64,000 bases of DNA from Oreohelix idahoensis (Eukaryota; Mollusca; Gastropoda; Stylommatophora; Oreohelicidae), in contig JAMPIV010011333.1 in assembly GCA_024509875.1 (NCBI GenBank), forward strand, positions 248,001 through 312,000, written 5' to 3'. Shown in pieces: positions 43,865 through 52,682 of the stretch. Below the pieces are notes generated by a model. It was not told the origin of the DNA and did no database searches. It saw only the letters and a list, made by a program, of their open reading frames with translations. The number at the start of each line of letters is the position of its first letter. Within the stretch, counting starts at the first letter, position 1. The position numbers were made by a program, and so were the translations under genes.

Positions 43865-45884
43865 TGTCACAGTGCCAGTTCATCTAATATGTGACAGTGC
43901 TATCTCTTCTTATTATAGTAAACTAGGTGACTGGGGCAGGCCTAGTTGTCTACCTTCTATTTGTCAATTTGATCCATTGACCCATCTTCCAAGTAAGAGT
44001 ATATCTTAGTACTGGCCCTCACCGCCAGAGTTATCAATTCCTGGATGATATTCTCTCAAAATTTCCAACCTGAACTCGTTCCATCCCTTCTTGTGATGTT
44101 ACTTAAGTGACAAATTTCGTATAGCAGTTATCCCCTTATGTCTGTTGTTTTGTTACTTAAGCACTCAACAACCCTGTAGAGAGTTAACCCAACTTGAGAA
44201 GTGTTCCATCAAAACAAGTGATTTATTTACATCAAAAAAAATTCCATCATAACAGGATGCATGGGGTACAATTTCCAGGTACAAACATTTCCTAACTGCC
44301 TCTTGTATGTCCCATTTCCTTCTGGGCACATTCCCATATCTACATATCTATTTATAGCTCTCTGCCTGAGAACATATTCAGTTATGGTTTATACCTATCT
44401 TCTGGCCTTAAGGCCTTTCTATTTATTCCGGCTTCTCCCAAGCCTCTCATCAACTCTTTCCTGAGTTGTTTTCCTTCATCTACCAATCCTGTCAATTTTG
44501 ACTCAATTTAATCAAATACCATCATCTAAAAATTCAATATATGCAAATCAATACATTGGGTACACCTGTTGCGATATCCTCATACTTATACCTGCTAGAG
44601 AGCGCATGTTTCATCCTGTAAATACAATCAGCCTTCAATTGCTTACTCATCTTACTTGTAGCAGTCGATGTTGCAAAGTTCATTATACAATAGCCCAACC
44701 CGGCTATTAAGTCCCTGTTCTTCTGTAAAATCTCCTCAACTGCCTACTTATTCTCAGTTTGTTCACCTCATAGTCAATTTTGTAGCTTCAGCTTCATTTC
44801 TCATTATTCTGTGCTCCCCTAGTTGAAGCGTCCATAACCTTGTAATACTTCATTTCGACTTCTGAAATAATTCTATTTAATGTCTATCAAAAGTTATGAG
44901 TCAAAGGACCTACTTACTCTGGTTGCACAGAATCCTCACAACACTCATATTTCTTACTATCACCTCTAATCTCTAGACCTATTTTTAAAACACAGTTCTG
45001 ACTTTCTCCTGTGAATAGATTCTACTACTCTAACTAGGTCTATAGGATTCTTCAGAAGTATTCATTCTGTTTCTCACAGAAATTAAACTTGAGCCTGGCA
45101 GAACAGACATTCCTGCCACTCTACGTCCTTAACTAGGACCGCTCCTCCAAAAATGCGACCGCTCGACAGCGCGTCTAAATGCGTTCTCCTCTATAAAATA
45201 GTATTCATTCTGTTTCCCACAGAAATTAAACTTGAGCCTGGCAGAATACACATTCCTGCCACTCTACGTCCTTAACTAGGACTGCTCCTGCGAAAATGCG
45301 TCCGCTCGACAGCGCGTCCAAATGGGTTCTCCTCTATAAAATCATTCTCAGCTGATCTGTCCTTGTTTACTGTAAATTCATTGGTTCCTCCTATTCTTCG
45401 CTCAGCTGAAATATTTTCACGCTTATCCGCTGTGTAAACAACTCAGTGAAGTGTCATCCGTTGTCCTGGTAAACTTTTCACGTGCATATTTTTTCCTCTC
45501 AACTCACTTAATCCTATAAGGGAGGTAATTACCCATTGTCTCCCTTTGCATATTTGACTCAAGCTTATATTGTCTTCTCTAAAGCTTGCTATACAATTCT
45601 TATATGTACATTTTCTAAACCATAATTACCAACTCACCAAATCTACTTAAGTGTAATTAAGCACTTTCCTCCCCTGACTTTAATCATTAGAGTCTTCTCC
45701 CTTTGATCAAAGCACGATTTCACCCATCTCATTTCCCTTCCAGCAAGACAAACAGTCTCCACCCAAATCCACTCTCACCTCTTAAACCATCTTTTCATAC
45801 CTTCCCTCCTAACCAAAACCAAATCACCGCTTATAATTCCTGCTTGAGCATTTTACAATGCTCCTAGCAAAGCGAACGGTGACA
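43865..45884 (-). repeat. LTR copy 2 of the large element (2020 bp)
   Basis: Uninterrupted copy, TGTCACAGTGCC to GCGAACGGTGACA. It serves as the empty-site control for the LINE insertion in copy 1. As the internal ORFs read on the minus strand, this is the 5' LTR. Confidence 0.88.
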
Positions 45885-45927
45885 AGAACGACAGACAAAA
45901 TGGCGATGAAAAGATGGCGCTGTCACA
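45885..45927 (-). repeat. 3' LTR of gag-only element, first 43 bases
   Basis: On the minus strand the LTR begins TGTGACAGCGCCATC directly after the polypurine-like AGGCGGGGAATA. It is cut by the large LTR element and continues at 34196. Confidence 0.75.
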
Positions 45928-45940
45928 TATTCCCCGCCTG
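45928..45940 (-). promoter_or_regulatory. Polypurine tract of gag-only element
   Basis: Minus-strand CAGGCGGGGAATA abuts the LTR start TGTGACA and lies shortly after the gag stop codon. Nothing resembling pol lies between gag and this site. Confidence 0.75.
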
Positions 45941-45966
45941 ATTTTGTTGTCGTCCCGACAACAGCA

Positions 45967-47787
45967 CTACCTCTGGCGCTTCAGTCGTAATCTCTCAGAT
46001 TGTTGGTGCTGCGCATGATTCTTTCTGAGCGGCGATGCTTTGGGCTCAGATTCTGTAATCGGTACAACCCGGCTGGGGACCCTCTTGGTCGTCATGTTCC
46101 TAGTCGTACGTTGCTGGGCTGGCAGTTGCCGTGGTCTGGAAGATTCGTCTACTTGTGCAGCGTCGTTGCTTGCTTGTGACTTCTTCTTGTTAGTGCATAC
46201 AGCTGTCGACTTTGTAGGGGGATCGCTCCTGACGTGTTTTACACTCGTTTTGTGTGGACGGTGGCTTACGTTCCCCACAATCTGCTTTAGATGAGTTTTC
46301 TCTTCTGAACATTGATGTGCACTCCCTCCTATCTGCTTAGGACGAGTTTCCTCCCCTAGACGATGACCAATTTTCTCGGCGCCCTTAGGGCGACAGTTGT
46401 CACGGCCATCTCTTGGCTTGCACCCTAAAGGCAACCTAGTTGTGGTAGTACGTTTGGGGAAAGAGCTCCTTGAGGGACAGGCGGATACCAAATTTTCTGT
46501 GAACTTGCATCTAAAGCATCGGTTTGGAAGCGGGCCATGAGGGCATTTGGCTGCCATGTGGCCTGAGAACTCTCCACAATTGTAGCACCTTATTTTTCTA
46601 GGCTTCCTCTGTGCCATGGGTCGCCTGCTGCTGCCCTTACATTCCTGGTCGTCAATGTCGCATACAAAGACCGCTTCAATGCCCTGAACAGATGGTTTGC
46701 TATCAAATGCTACTCGTTCATTTTTCGCCAGACTACGGAATCCCTTTCTGAAGATCTTGGTCTTATGTACGAATACATCAATATCTCCATAATCTGGCGT
46801 AATAAATCCCCATCCCCTGTCGACACTATACCACTTGCAAACCCCTTGTCGCCTTGTCTGTGCAACTGCGCTTGTTGTTACTGTCAGATCACAGCTTACC
46901 TTGTCAACAGCCTGACTCTCACATACAAGAAGGTCTAGTTGAGGTTCCTGCTCACACACCCCCTCGTCGTGCTTTGGCTGTTTCCGCGGTTGGCATAGTA
47001 CTTTCTCTCTCTGCACCTCCTCTTGTGCTGGCGAACTGGTCTGTGACAGCTGTGCTAGCTGCGGCTTTAGGAGAGATACTTCTGCCTCGAGTGCGTCCTT
47101 TTCAGTGTGAACTTCTACACTGGCTACCTGCAGTAGTGTATCAGGGTTTTTGCATTCACATAAATCAGCATATTCCCTAGGCCCCTGACTCACGGCCTGG
47201 AAATCCCTAGTCATCTCATTGACTAGTTGTCGCTCACTGTAGGCTTCTACCACTATTTCGAGTAACCTCTCAGGGCTGACCTTGGGTCCGCCGCGTATCC
47301 GTAATTCTCTAGATACCATTGGTGTAACGTTAATCCAGATAACGTCTACCTTATCTTCAGCAGTAAAGGGCGCTACCTTCCACACGGCCTCTACGTCTTT
47401 CACAAACTCTTGCCAAGTGGGACTTGCCTTTCCACCAAATCGCCTTACCTCCGGCCCCGTCACGTATACTACCTTCACAGGCGCATTGCTCTGGCCCTCA
47501 CTTTGCACTACTGATGCATCTTCCTCGCACTCCTCTCTGCTCGGAACACGTGTACTCCTCGAAGCAATCTTGCTGCAAGAATGCACTGCTGGGTGTTTAC
47601 AATACAATATTTGCTCGTTTGCTGTTGGCTCGGTGTCACCGTCTATCCTGCCGACGACGCCAATTGTGATAGGGTGGGCGAGATGATGATGATGCTGTTG
47701 TGATATGTGATCACTTTCTTTCACACTCGCACCGACCCGAACAACAATAAAACTCTTGATTCTAAGGCAGGGGCTGTATTTATTCAT
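45967..47787 (-). CDS. Gag-like protein with LIN28-type cold-shock domain and two zinc knuckles
   Basis: 606-residue open frame. Residues 1-41 are encoded within the LTR (the ATG overlaps the AATAAA signal) and 42-50 across the primer site; the next in-frame Met is only at about 157, so the LTR start is favoured. About 104-215: capsid-like segment resembling Ty3/PNMA-type Gag (FGGKASPTWQEFVKDV, LLEIVVEAYSE). 225-300: Glu/Gln-rich. 315-378: cold-shock domain with VCKWYSVDRGWGFI, DVFVHKTKI and KGFRSL. 401-437: two knuckles, C401-x2-C404-x5-H410-x4-C415 and C424-x2-C427-x9-C437, the second with Asn at the usual His position. 440-606: basic tail. Cold-shock domain followed by two knuckles is the architecture of LIN28, and GFRSL is a LIN28-type motif. 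An RNA-binding particle protein is inferred. No pol follows. Confidence 0.85.
   Translation of the reverse strand: MNKYSPCLRIKSFIVVRVGASVKESDHISQQHHHHLAHPITIGVVGRIDGDTEPTANEQILYCKHPAVHSCSKIASRSTRVPSREECEEDASVVQSEGQSNAPVKVVYVTGPEVRRFGGKASPTWQEFVKDVEAVWKVAPFTAEDKVDVIWINVTPMVSRELRIRGGPKVSPERLLEIVVEAYSERQLVNEMTRDFQAVSQGPREYADLCECKNPDTLLQVASVEVHTEKDALEAEVSLLKPQLAQLSQTSSPAQEEVQREKVLCQPRKQPKHDEGVCEQEPQLDLLVCESQAVDKVSCDLTVTTSAVAQTRRQGVCKWYSVDRGWGFITPDYGDIDVFVHKTKIFRKGFRSLAKNERVAFDSKPSVQGIEAVFVCDIDDQECKGSSRRPMAQRKPRKIRCYNCGEFSGHMAAKCPHGPLPNRCFRCKFTENLVSACPSRSSFPKRTTTTRLPLGCKPRDGRDNCRPKGAEKIGHRLGEETRPKQIGGSAHQCSEEKTHLKQIVGNVSHRPHKTSVKHVRSDPPTKSTAVCTNKKKSQASNDAAQVDESSRPRQLPAQQRTTRNMTTKRVPSRVVPITESEPKASPLRKNHAQHQQSERLRLKRQR
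47645..47662 (-). promoter_or_regulatory. Primer-binding site, tRNA-Ser type
   Basis: Minus-strand TGGCGTCGTCGGCAGGAT lies two bases after the LTR end. Its complement, ATCCTGCCGACGACGCCA, looks like a tRNA-Ser 3' end (T-stem CCTGC, discriminator G, CCA). The gag frame reads through it. Confidence 0.7.
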
Positions 47788-47868
47788 ACACCCCAGTCAG
47801 TGACAATAAGCACACAAAGCAAACATTAAACACATAAAACAAAGCAAATAAAACAATCAGCCAGTGCT
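47665..47868 (-). repeat. 5' LTR of gag-only element, 3' part
   Basis: Minus-strand reading from gagcactgg-like sequence at 47868 through AATAAATACAGCCCC to ...CCTATCACA at 47665. It matches 23840-24055. The promoter half is missing: at 47868 the sequence switches to the same LTR family in opposite orientation. Confidence 0.8.
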
Positions 47869-49392
47869 TTTGTCTGTCGTTCTCAGCGCCATCTTGTCAT
47901 CACCATTGTCTCCGTGGTTCAGTGCCTTTCTACCATAAAATCTTCAAGAGGAAGATATATTACTAGGCCACAATAAAGCCTAGAAATAGTTGTGTGTTAT
48001 ATTTGTGTTTTCGCTCCTTCTAGAGCATTCATCGCGTGTGTTATTTGCGTGACCCAATTAATACGCGGCGCGCACTAAGTTGAGCGATTAGCCCAAGGCC
48101 TATATAAAGAGAGAATGAGCCGGCGAAATGCCTTTTTAGCAAGAACAGCCCAGAGAGAACAAATGAAACGAGGCACCCTGTGTGGGTAGATGGACAAAGA
48201 AACCAGAGCACATTAGCAATCGAGCACTGGCTTGGTGTTTTCTTTGCTTTGTTTTATTTGTTTAATGTTTGCTTCATGTGCTCTTTATCACTGAACGGGA
48301 TGTATCAATAAATACAGCTGTTGCGTCCTTTTGGCGCGTGTAATTTAAATGTGGGGGCACATTTGAGTAAGTATATATATAATTCATTATTTGCGCACGG
48401 TCGGGGAGATTAGTGGGAAAAAAGGCGCAGCGCGGTGCGCGAAGGGATGGAAAGAAAAGGAGAGAGCAATGACGTAAGGAGAGACCTGATGGCCATGACC
48501 GGTGTCGGTCATGTATTTTTTGTGAACTATTGTTCAAGCTTGCCCAGATATTGGGAAGCCTTCATAAAGTATTCAAAGTCTCCGGAGAGGAGCACAGTTG
48601 TATCGGCCAAGGTAGGGCGATATGTGTACATTAATTATATGATATTTTCTCGTCAGTCCTTCTGACGTGTTTCGATCTGGCTGGACCTCAATACGAACCA
48701 CAGGTCGTATTTCTAGTGGGTTCCAGACGTACCCAGAATATTTTGAAGGTTACTATTGCATTTTTTATGGATTACTTCAGAAGCCCCTTCGTGGCGTGTA
48801 GGCTCCAAGAAAGCCAAGAAGAAATTATTACCACGAAGGTCGTCACCGTCCTTGAAGGGTCGGTCCTTATTATAAGATGTTGATCAAGCTCATGATTAAT
48901 AGAAATTGGAAAGAACGAGAACAATATGAACTGTCATATCCAAGAAGTAATCTACGTTGTTGATGCATGCTTATGAATATTACGTTTGAACTTGTACTAA
49001 CGTCTGTAATAAATTGTCTGCGTCTTCGTCAAGAAAATGGACTCGACTTACATCCTTTTATCAGTTGTGGTCAGTACTTCAAACTACACCCTTGTTTCAT
49101 AATGTTGAATTTGTGTCGGCCATATATAAGCCCGACTGAAGTTGATAACAGTTAAATTAACTTTATTGACAGTTGTTAACCACGGCATATTATTACAACC
49201 CATACACCATGTATGCAGCATAGTCTATAACGACTTCAACGGTGAATAAAGTAGACTCTACATCTACTAGACTCTACAACAGCCCCTGCCTTAGAATCAA
49301 GAGTTTTATTGTTGTTCGGGTCGGTTGCGAGTGTGCAAGAAAGTGATCACATATCACAACAGCATCATCATCATCTCGCCCACCCTTTCACA
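47869..49392 (+). repeat. Inverted LTR of the same family, split by a solo LTR
   Basis: Plus-strand LTR: 47869-48318 (ttttgtctgtcgttctcagc, TATA box cctatataaagagaga near 48099, ending aataaatacagc) and 49279-49392 (acagcccctgcc to ...ctttcaca). The first ~30 bases of the LTR are missing at the head-to-head junction with 47868. No primer site or internal region follows 49392, so it is a solo or 3' LTR. Confidence 0.78.
48319..49278 (+). mobile_element. Solo LTR, Gmr1-like family
   Basis: 960 bp from TGTTGCGTCC to GACTCTACA with the 5-bp duplication acagc (48314-48318 and 49279-49283). Start TGTTGC and end CTACA match element A. A TATA box is likely at catatataagcccg (about 49117-49131). It is a remnant of a full element lost by LTR-LTR recombination. 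ORFs inside (48274-48537, 48435-48665, 48967-49155) have no recognised domain. Confidence 0.83.
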
Positions 49393-49404
49393 CAAAGATA
49401 ACGA

Positions 49405-49805
49405 AAACGCAGCTAATGGCAAAAGAAAGCACGACGATCATGAAAAAGTTAGATGGTACCTACTACACAGCGTGCTGATGAGAACATCCTTAAGAAGTTG
49501 TACATAGGCAGAGTCAGGCTAGTTATGGAATATGGCATCACAGCCGTGTCGATAGCAGCAAATTCACATTTTAATAAAGTAAACAAACTTCAAAACTAAG
49601 CAGCGCGTATCATAACACGGGCCTAATTTCCACGAAAGTCAACCATATGGAAAACATTACAGGGGTACAGTCAACGGAGGATAGACGTAACAACACAGCC
49701 TTACAACAATCTGAAACATTTAAAAGACTCGCAGAACACCCCAAGTGCCAGAGAATGAATAAGCTAGGATGATTCAGGCTCAAGCAAATTAACTTTGTGG
49801 CCCAA
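49405..49805 (+). pseudogene. Decayed LINE reverse transcriptase C-terminal fragment
   Basis: Readable pieces: MKKLDGT, then ENILKKLYIGRVRLVMEYG, HFNKVNKLQN, a stop, AARIIT, and RRIDVTTQPYNNLKHLKDS. They occur in the order seen in the thumb/C-terminal part of Jockey- or RTE-like LINE polymerases. Several stops and frame changes are present. It is not the RTE LINE of 5811. Confidence 0.6.
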
Positions 49806-50504
49806 GCAAAAGAAAAAAAATTAGCGAAGATATCATGCTAGTAAGCTCAATCGCAAAGAAAATTAGTCTTTTGAAAGAAATGTTTTTTGTTTTTTTTTAA
49901 ATAAATGGCGTAAATGTTTTCTAACAAATTAAGAGATGTTTTTATCACAGACTTACAGGGAAGAGTCTCATGTAGTTCCCGGAGGGGCCACAGAAGAGAT
50001 AAAAGAAAGAATATGCCTACTGTACCCTCAGGCATGTCGTACAAGGGGACTAATGTGAGGTTGAGCTTGAGGCTGGCAACCTAATCACGTGAAATAAATT
50101 GCCACAGAAACCACTGCCGCAAGAGCAGGTGACTACTTAGTGCAGACTTCCTTCTAGGAGACCAGCTGAAGTGGTGGCTCCATACTTCATAAGAAGAGCA
50201 AAAAAAATGATGATTACAAAGATATAATTAGTACAAAAAAAACCACAACCAATTTTGGTACAGGTCTAATATACCATCAGAAAATAAGTATATAAAGCAT
50301 TTTTTAAAAAGAAAATGAGAGGGGAATGCAGACACAATAAAGCAAAGAAGCGCTACAGGACTGTGGACAGGTTACAACAGGAAGCCAGAGTTGTAGAGTT
50401 GGCCAACAAATTTTCCGACTCCAACTCTTAAAGTTTTAGAAGTCCGACTTCAACTTAAGTTTTTTTACTAGTCGTATGGACCAACATTCTGAGTCCGTAA
50501 TATA
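49806..50504. other. Stretch with one SINE-like copy and Tc1 left flank
   Basis: Includes 50031-50205 (listed separately). The part just before the Tc1 element repeats ccgactccaactc-like words, which continue after it (52135-52180), so the target was itself a low-complexity repeat. Confidence 0.5.
50031..50205 (+). repeat. SINE-like copy (gcatgtcgta family), best preserved
   Basis: Blocks: ggcatgtcgtacaaggggac, gaggctggcaacctaatcac, gaaataaattgccacagaaa, ccactgccgcaagagcag and gtggctccatacttcataag, ending in an A-rich tail gcaaaaaaaatgatgat. Confidence 0.7.
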
Positions 50505-52127
50505 TACTACTCGTCAAAAGTCAAGGGCGACCCTATTATTTTCAATACACTTTTATATAAGCGCATAGAATGATTAAATGAAGGAAGTTTTTAGTAAAAA
50601 TGGGTGCAATATCTTCCTTTGACAGTGCTCTATGCACGTTAAGCATAAAAACAACTCACTGACAACTATGGTGATCACGTGCAATTTGGTTTGCTGACCA
50701 TAAATTCACATTTTTAATGTTTTTTCAAACTTCCGTACAACCAAACAGGTGAAGAAATCGTGCTGATTGACATTCCAAGTGCAATGGCGACTTTTCGTGA
50801 ACAGAGTTCACTCTTAATTTGTTTTACAAGTGTACAATCAGCAGACTTAGGGTAGTTTCATCACTTGCAAAAACCATGCCACCGAGAAGAAGTCTTGACA
50901 CCTTACAAAGAATGAGGGCTATAGCGTGGGTTGAAAGTGGTTTATCTGTCCGTGAGGTTGTTAGACGGCTTGCAGTGTCACACTCTACTATCAAAAGAAT
51001 TTTGGAGAGATTTCAGGCCACAGGAAGTGTGGAGGATCGCCACCGGCCAGGTTGCCCTAGATGCACCAATAGACATGATGACCGGTACCTTTTGTTGTCA
51101 GCCCTGCGCCATCGAACAGTGACTTGTTCCACTCTAAGATGTCAGCTGAGACAAACTAAAAACGTTAATGTCAGTCAAAGATCCATTCGCAGACGTTTTC
51201 ATGAATTTGGACTGGCTGCTCGACGTCCTGCAGTCAGAATCCCTCTTACTCCTGCTCATCGCAGAGCCGTGTTGCTTGGTGTCGCGAGCACATCCGATGG
51301 ACAAGGCAACAATGGAGTCAAGTTCTCTTCACTGATGAATCTCGCTTCACTGTGTCATTCAATGATAGCAGGATTCGAGTTTGGAGACGACCAGGAGAGC
51401 GATTTACTGATGACACAATTCGAGAGGTGGATTGTTATGGTAGGAGTTCTGTCATGGTCTGAGGAGGCTTCTACAGACACGGCAGGACCCTACTCTACAT
51501 CATCCAAGGCAACTTGACCAGCCCAAGATACCAGAACGAAATCTTGAGACCAATTGTTCAGCCTGCTCTGGAGGCCGTAGGTGGTAATGCCATCCTCCAA
51601 GATAATAACATTCGACCCCATCGAGCTCGTGTGGTGAATGAGTTTATTCAGCAACATGGGATCATCAGGATGGCGTGGCCAGCTCATTCACCTGACATTT
51701 CTCCGATTGAGCACCTCTGGGATGTCCTTTGGTCGAAGATTGTCAACAAATCAGCCCCTGCTAATGGATGTTGCACAGCTGACTGCATTACTGCTTCAGG
51801 AATGGCGAGCTGTTCCTCAGGATACTCTTCGGACCCTTGTGGACTCGATGCAGCTATGCTGTCTTGAATGCCTTGCTCCAAACGGTGGTCATACCCGATT
51901 TTGAAATGTCTTTTTGTCCAATATCTATTGTGTGACGTTTGAAAAGGTGGGTGACACACTTCACGGCTTCATTGCGTTTGAATGTGTATTTCCATTTCTT
52001 TACGTGACATGTCAATTTGGTATTTAATAAATGCCGTTTTGACTGATACCAATTACGTTTGTATCAGTTTTGTTTTATGGTTTCAACCGAGTTTTTCTAA
52101 GTGGCCCTTGACTTTTGACGAGCAGTA
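50505..52127 (+). mobile_element. Tc1-type DNA transposon (inactive)
   Basis: 1623 bp with inverted ends tactactcgtcaaaagtcaa and the reverse complement of ttgacttttgacgagcagta, flanked by TA (50503-50504 and 52128-52129). It carries one broken transposase. The 3' portion from 51538 is duplicated at 57067-57656 as part of the 5.5-kb tandem duplication. Confidence 0.92.
50876..51904 (+). pseudogene. Tc1-type transposase, broken
   Basis: Starts MPPRRSLDTLQRMRAIAWVE. The N-terminal helix-turn-helix region has SVREVVRRLAVSHSTIKRI and GCPRCTNRHDDRYLL. Catalytic triad: Asp in FTDESRF (about 51330, in a shifted frame), Asp in AILQDNNIRPHRA, and Glu 34 residues later in SPIEHLWDVL, the DD34E pattern of Tc1. 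Breaks: frameshift near 51310, a TGA at about 51460, and frameshift near 51740 before the tail LRTLVDSM...GGHTRF. It would have cut and pasted the element via the inverted ends. Confidence 0.88.
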
Positions 52128-52129
52128 TA

Positions 52130-52682
52130 TTTTACCGACTCCATTAAAAATACGACCTACTCCACGACTCCGACTCCACAGTCCTGCAAGAAACTATCAA
52201 AATATATGTGCCAAGAAAAAAAGTAGGATTTTTTATACTCTGCCTAAACAAATTGAAAAATGTATATAATTAATGGAATATCTTCAAAACAGTAATGCAC
52301 GAGACAATGTACGAGGAATTGAGGGACAAAAAAATAAAAACAAGACAAAACGTAATTCAATGTTTACAAAAAACTCTATCTTTGAAGAAATCTAAATCCA
52401 ACAGTTTTCCACTTCTTAAATTAATCCCAGGGGGTTTAACGTCTGCTTTATACGGTAAAAATAGAATAAAATTGAAAGGCACGAAAAGCTGAAATACCTT
52501 GGAGTTACATTCGATCGCGAGCTATCGTATAAGTACCATGTTGATCACATCATACAGAAGTGCAGGAGAGGTCTGGCAGCTCTGAAAATAATGGCTGCGG
52601 CGCGTCTGGAGCAGCGATTACTATTTCTTCTTTATCAACAGATAGTATATCGGTCACTTGAGTATGGGCAGGGAATACTCAC
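52130..52682 (+). pseudogene. LINE fragment, target of element C insertion
   Basis: About 52479-52682 encode EKLKYLGVTFDRELSYKYH and LEQRLLFLLYQQIVYRSLEY, typical of the RT thumb in Jockey/I-type LINEs. The frame stops where the LTR of element C begins. The upstream 350 bases are poorly readable. The duplicate is at 57659-58211. Confidence 0.65.

Larger units (their letters stand above)
34197..45884 (-). mobile_element. Large LTR element with ~2.0-kb LTRs, no pol
   Basis: LTR copies are 34197-34919 joined to 38559-39848 (split by an R2-group LINE) and 43865-45884. Each starts TGTCAC and ends GTGACA. The 4-bp duplication agaa lies at 34193-34196 and 45885-45888. The uninterrupted site is visible in the related LTR at 47869-47890 (tgtctgtcgttctcagcgcc). 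The 4.0-kb internal region encodes two overlapping ORFs on the minus strand and no polymerase, protease or integrase. The form resembles large retrotransposon derivatives (LARDs) mobilised in trans. LTRs differ at only a handful of positions by eye. Confidence 0.85.

Noticed and set aside
45967..47787. Ordinary host LIN28 gene or its processed copy
   Set aside because: The frame includes a capsid-like region, starts in an LTR, crosses a tRNA-Ser-type primer site and ends at a polypurine tract, which a host LIN28 copy would not show.
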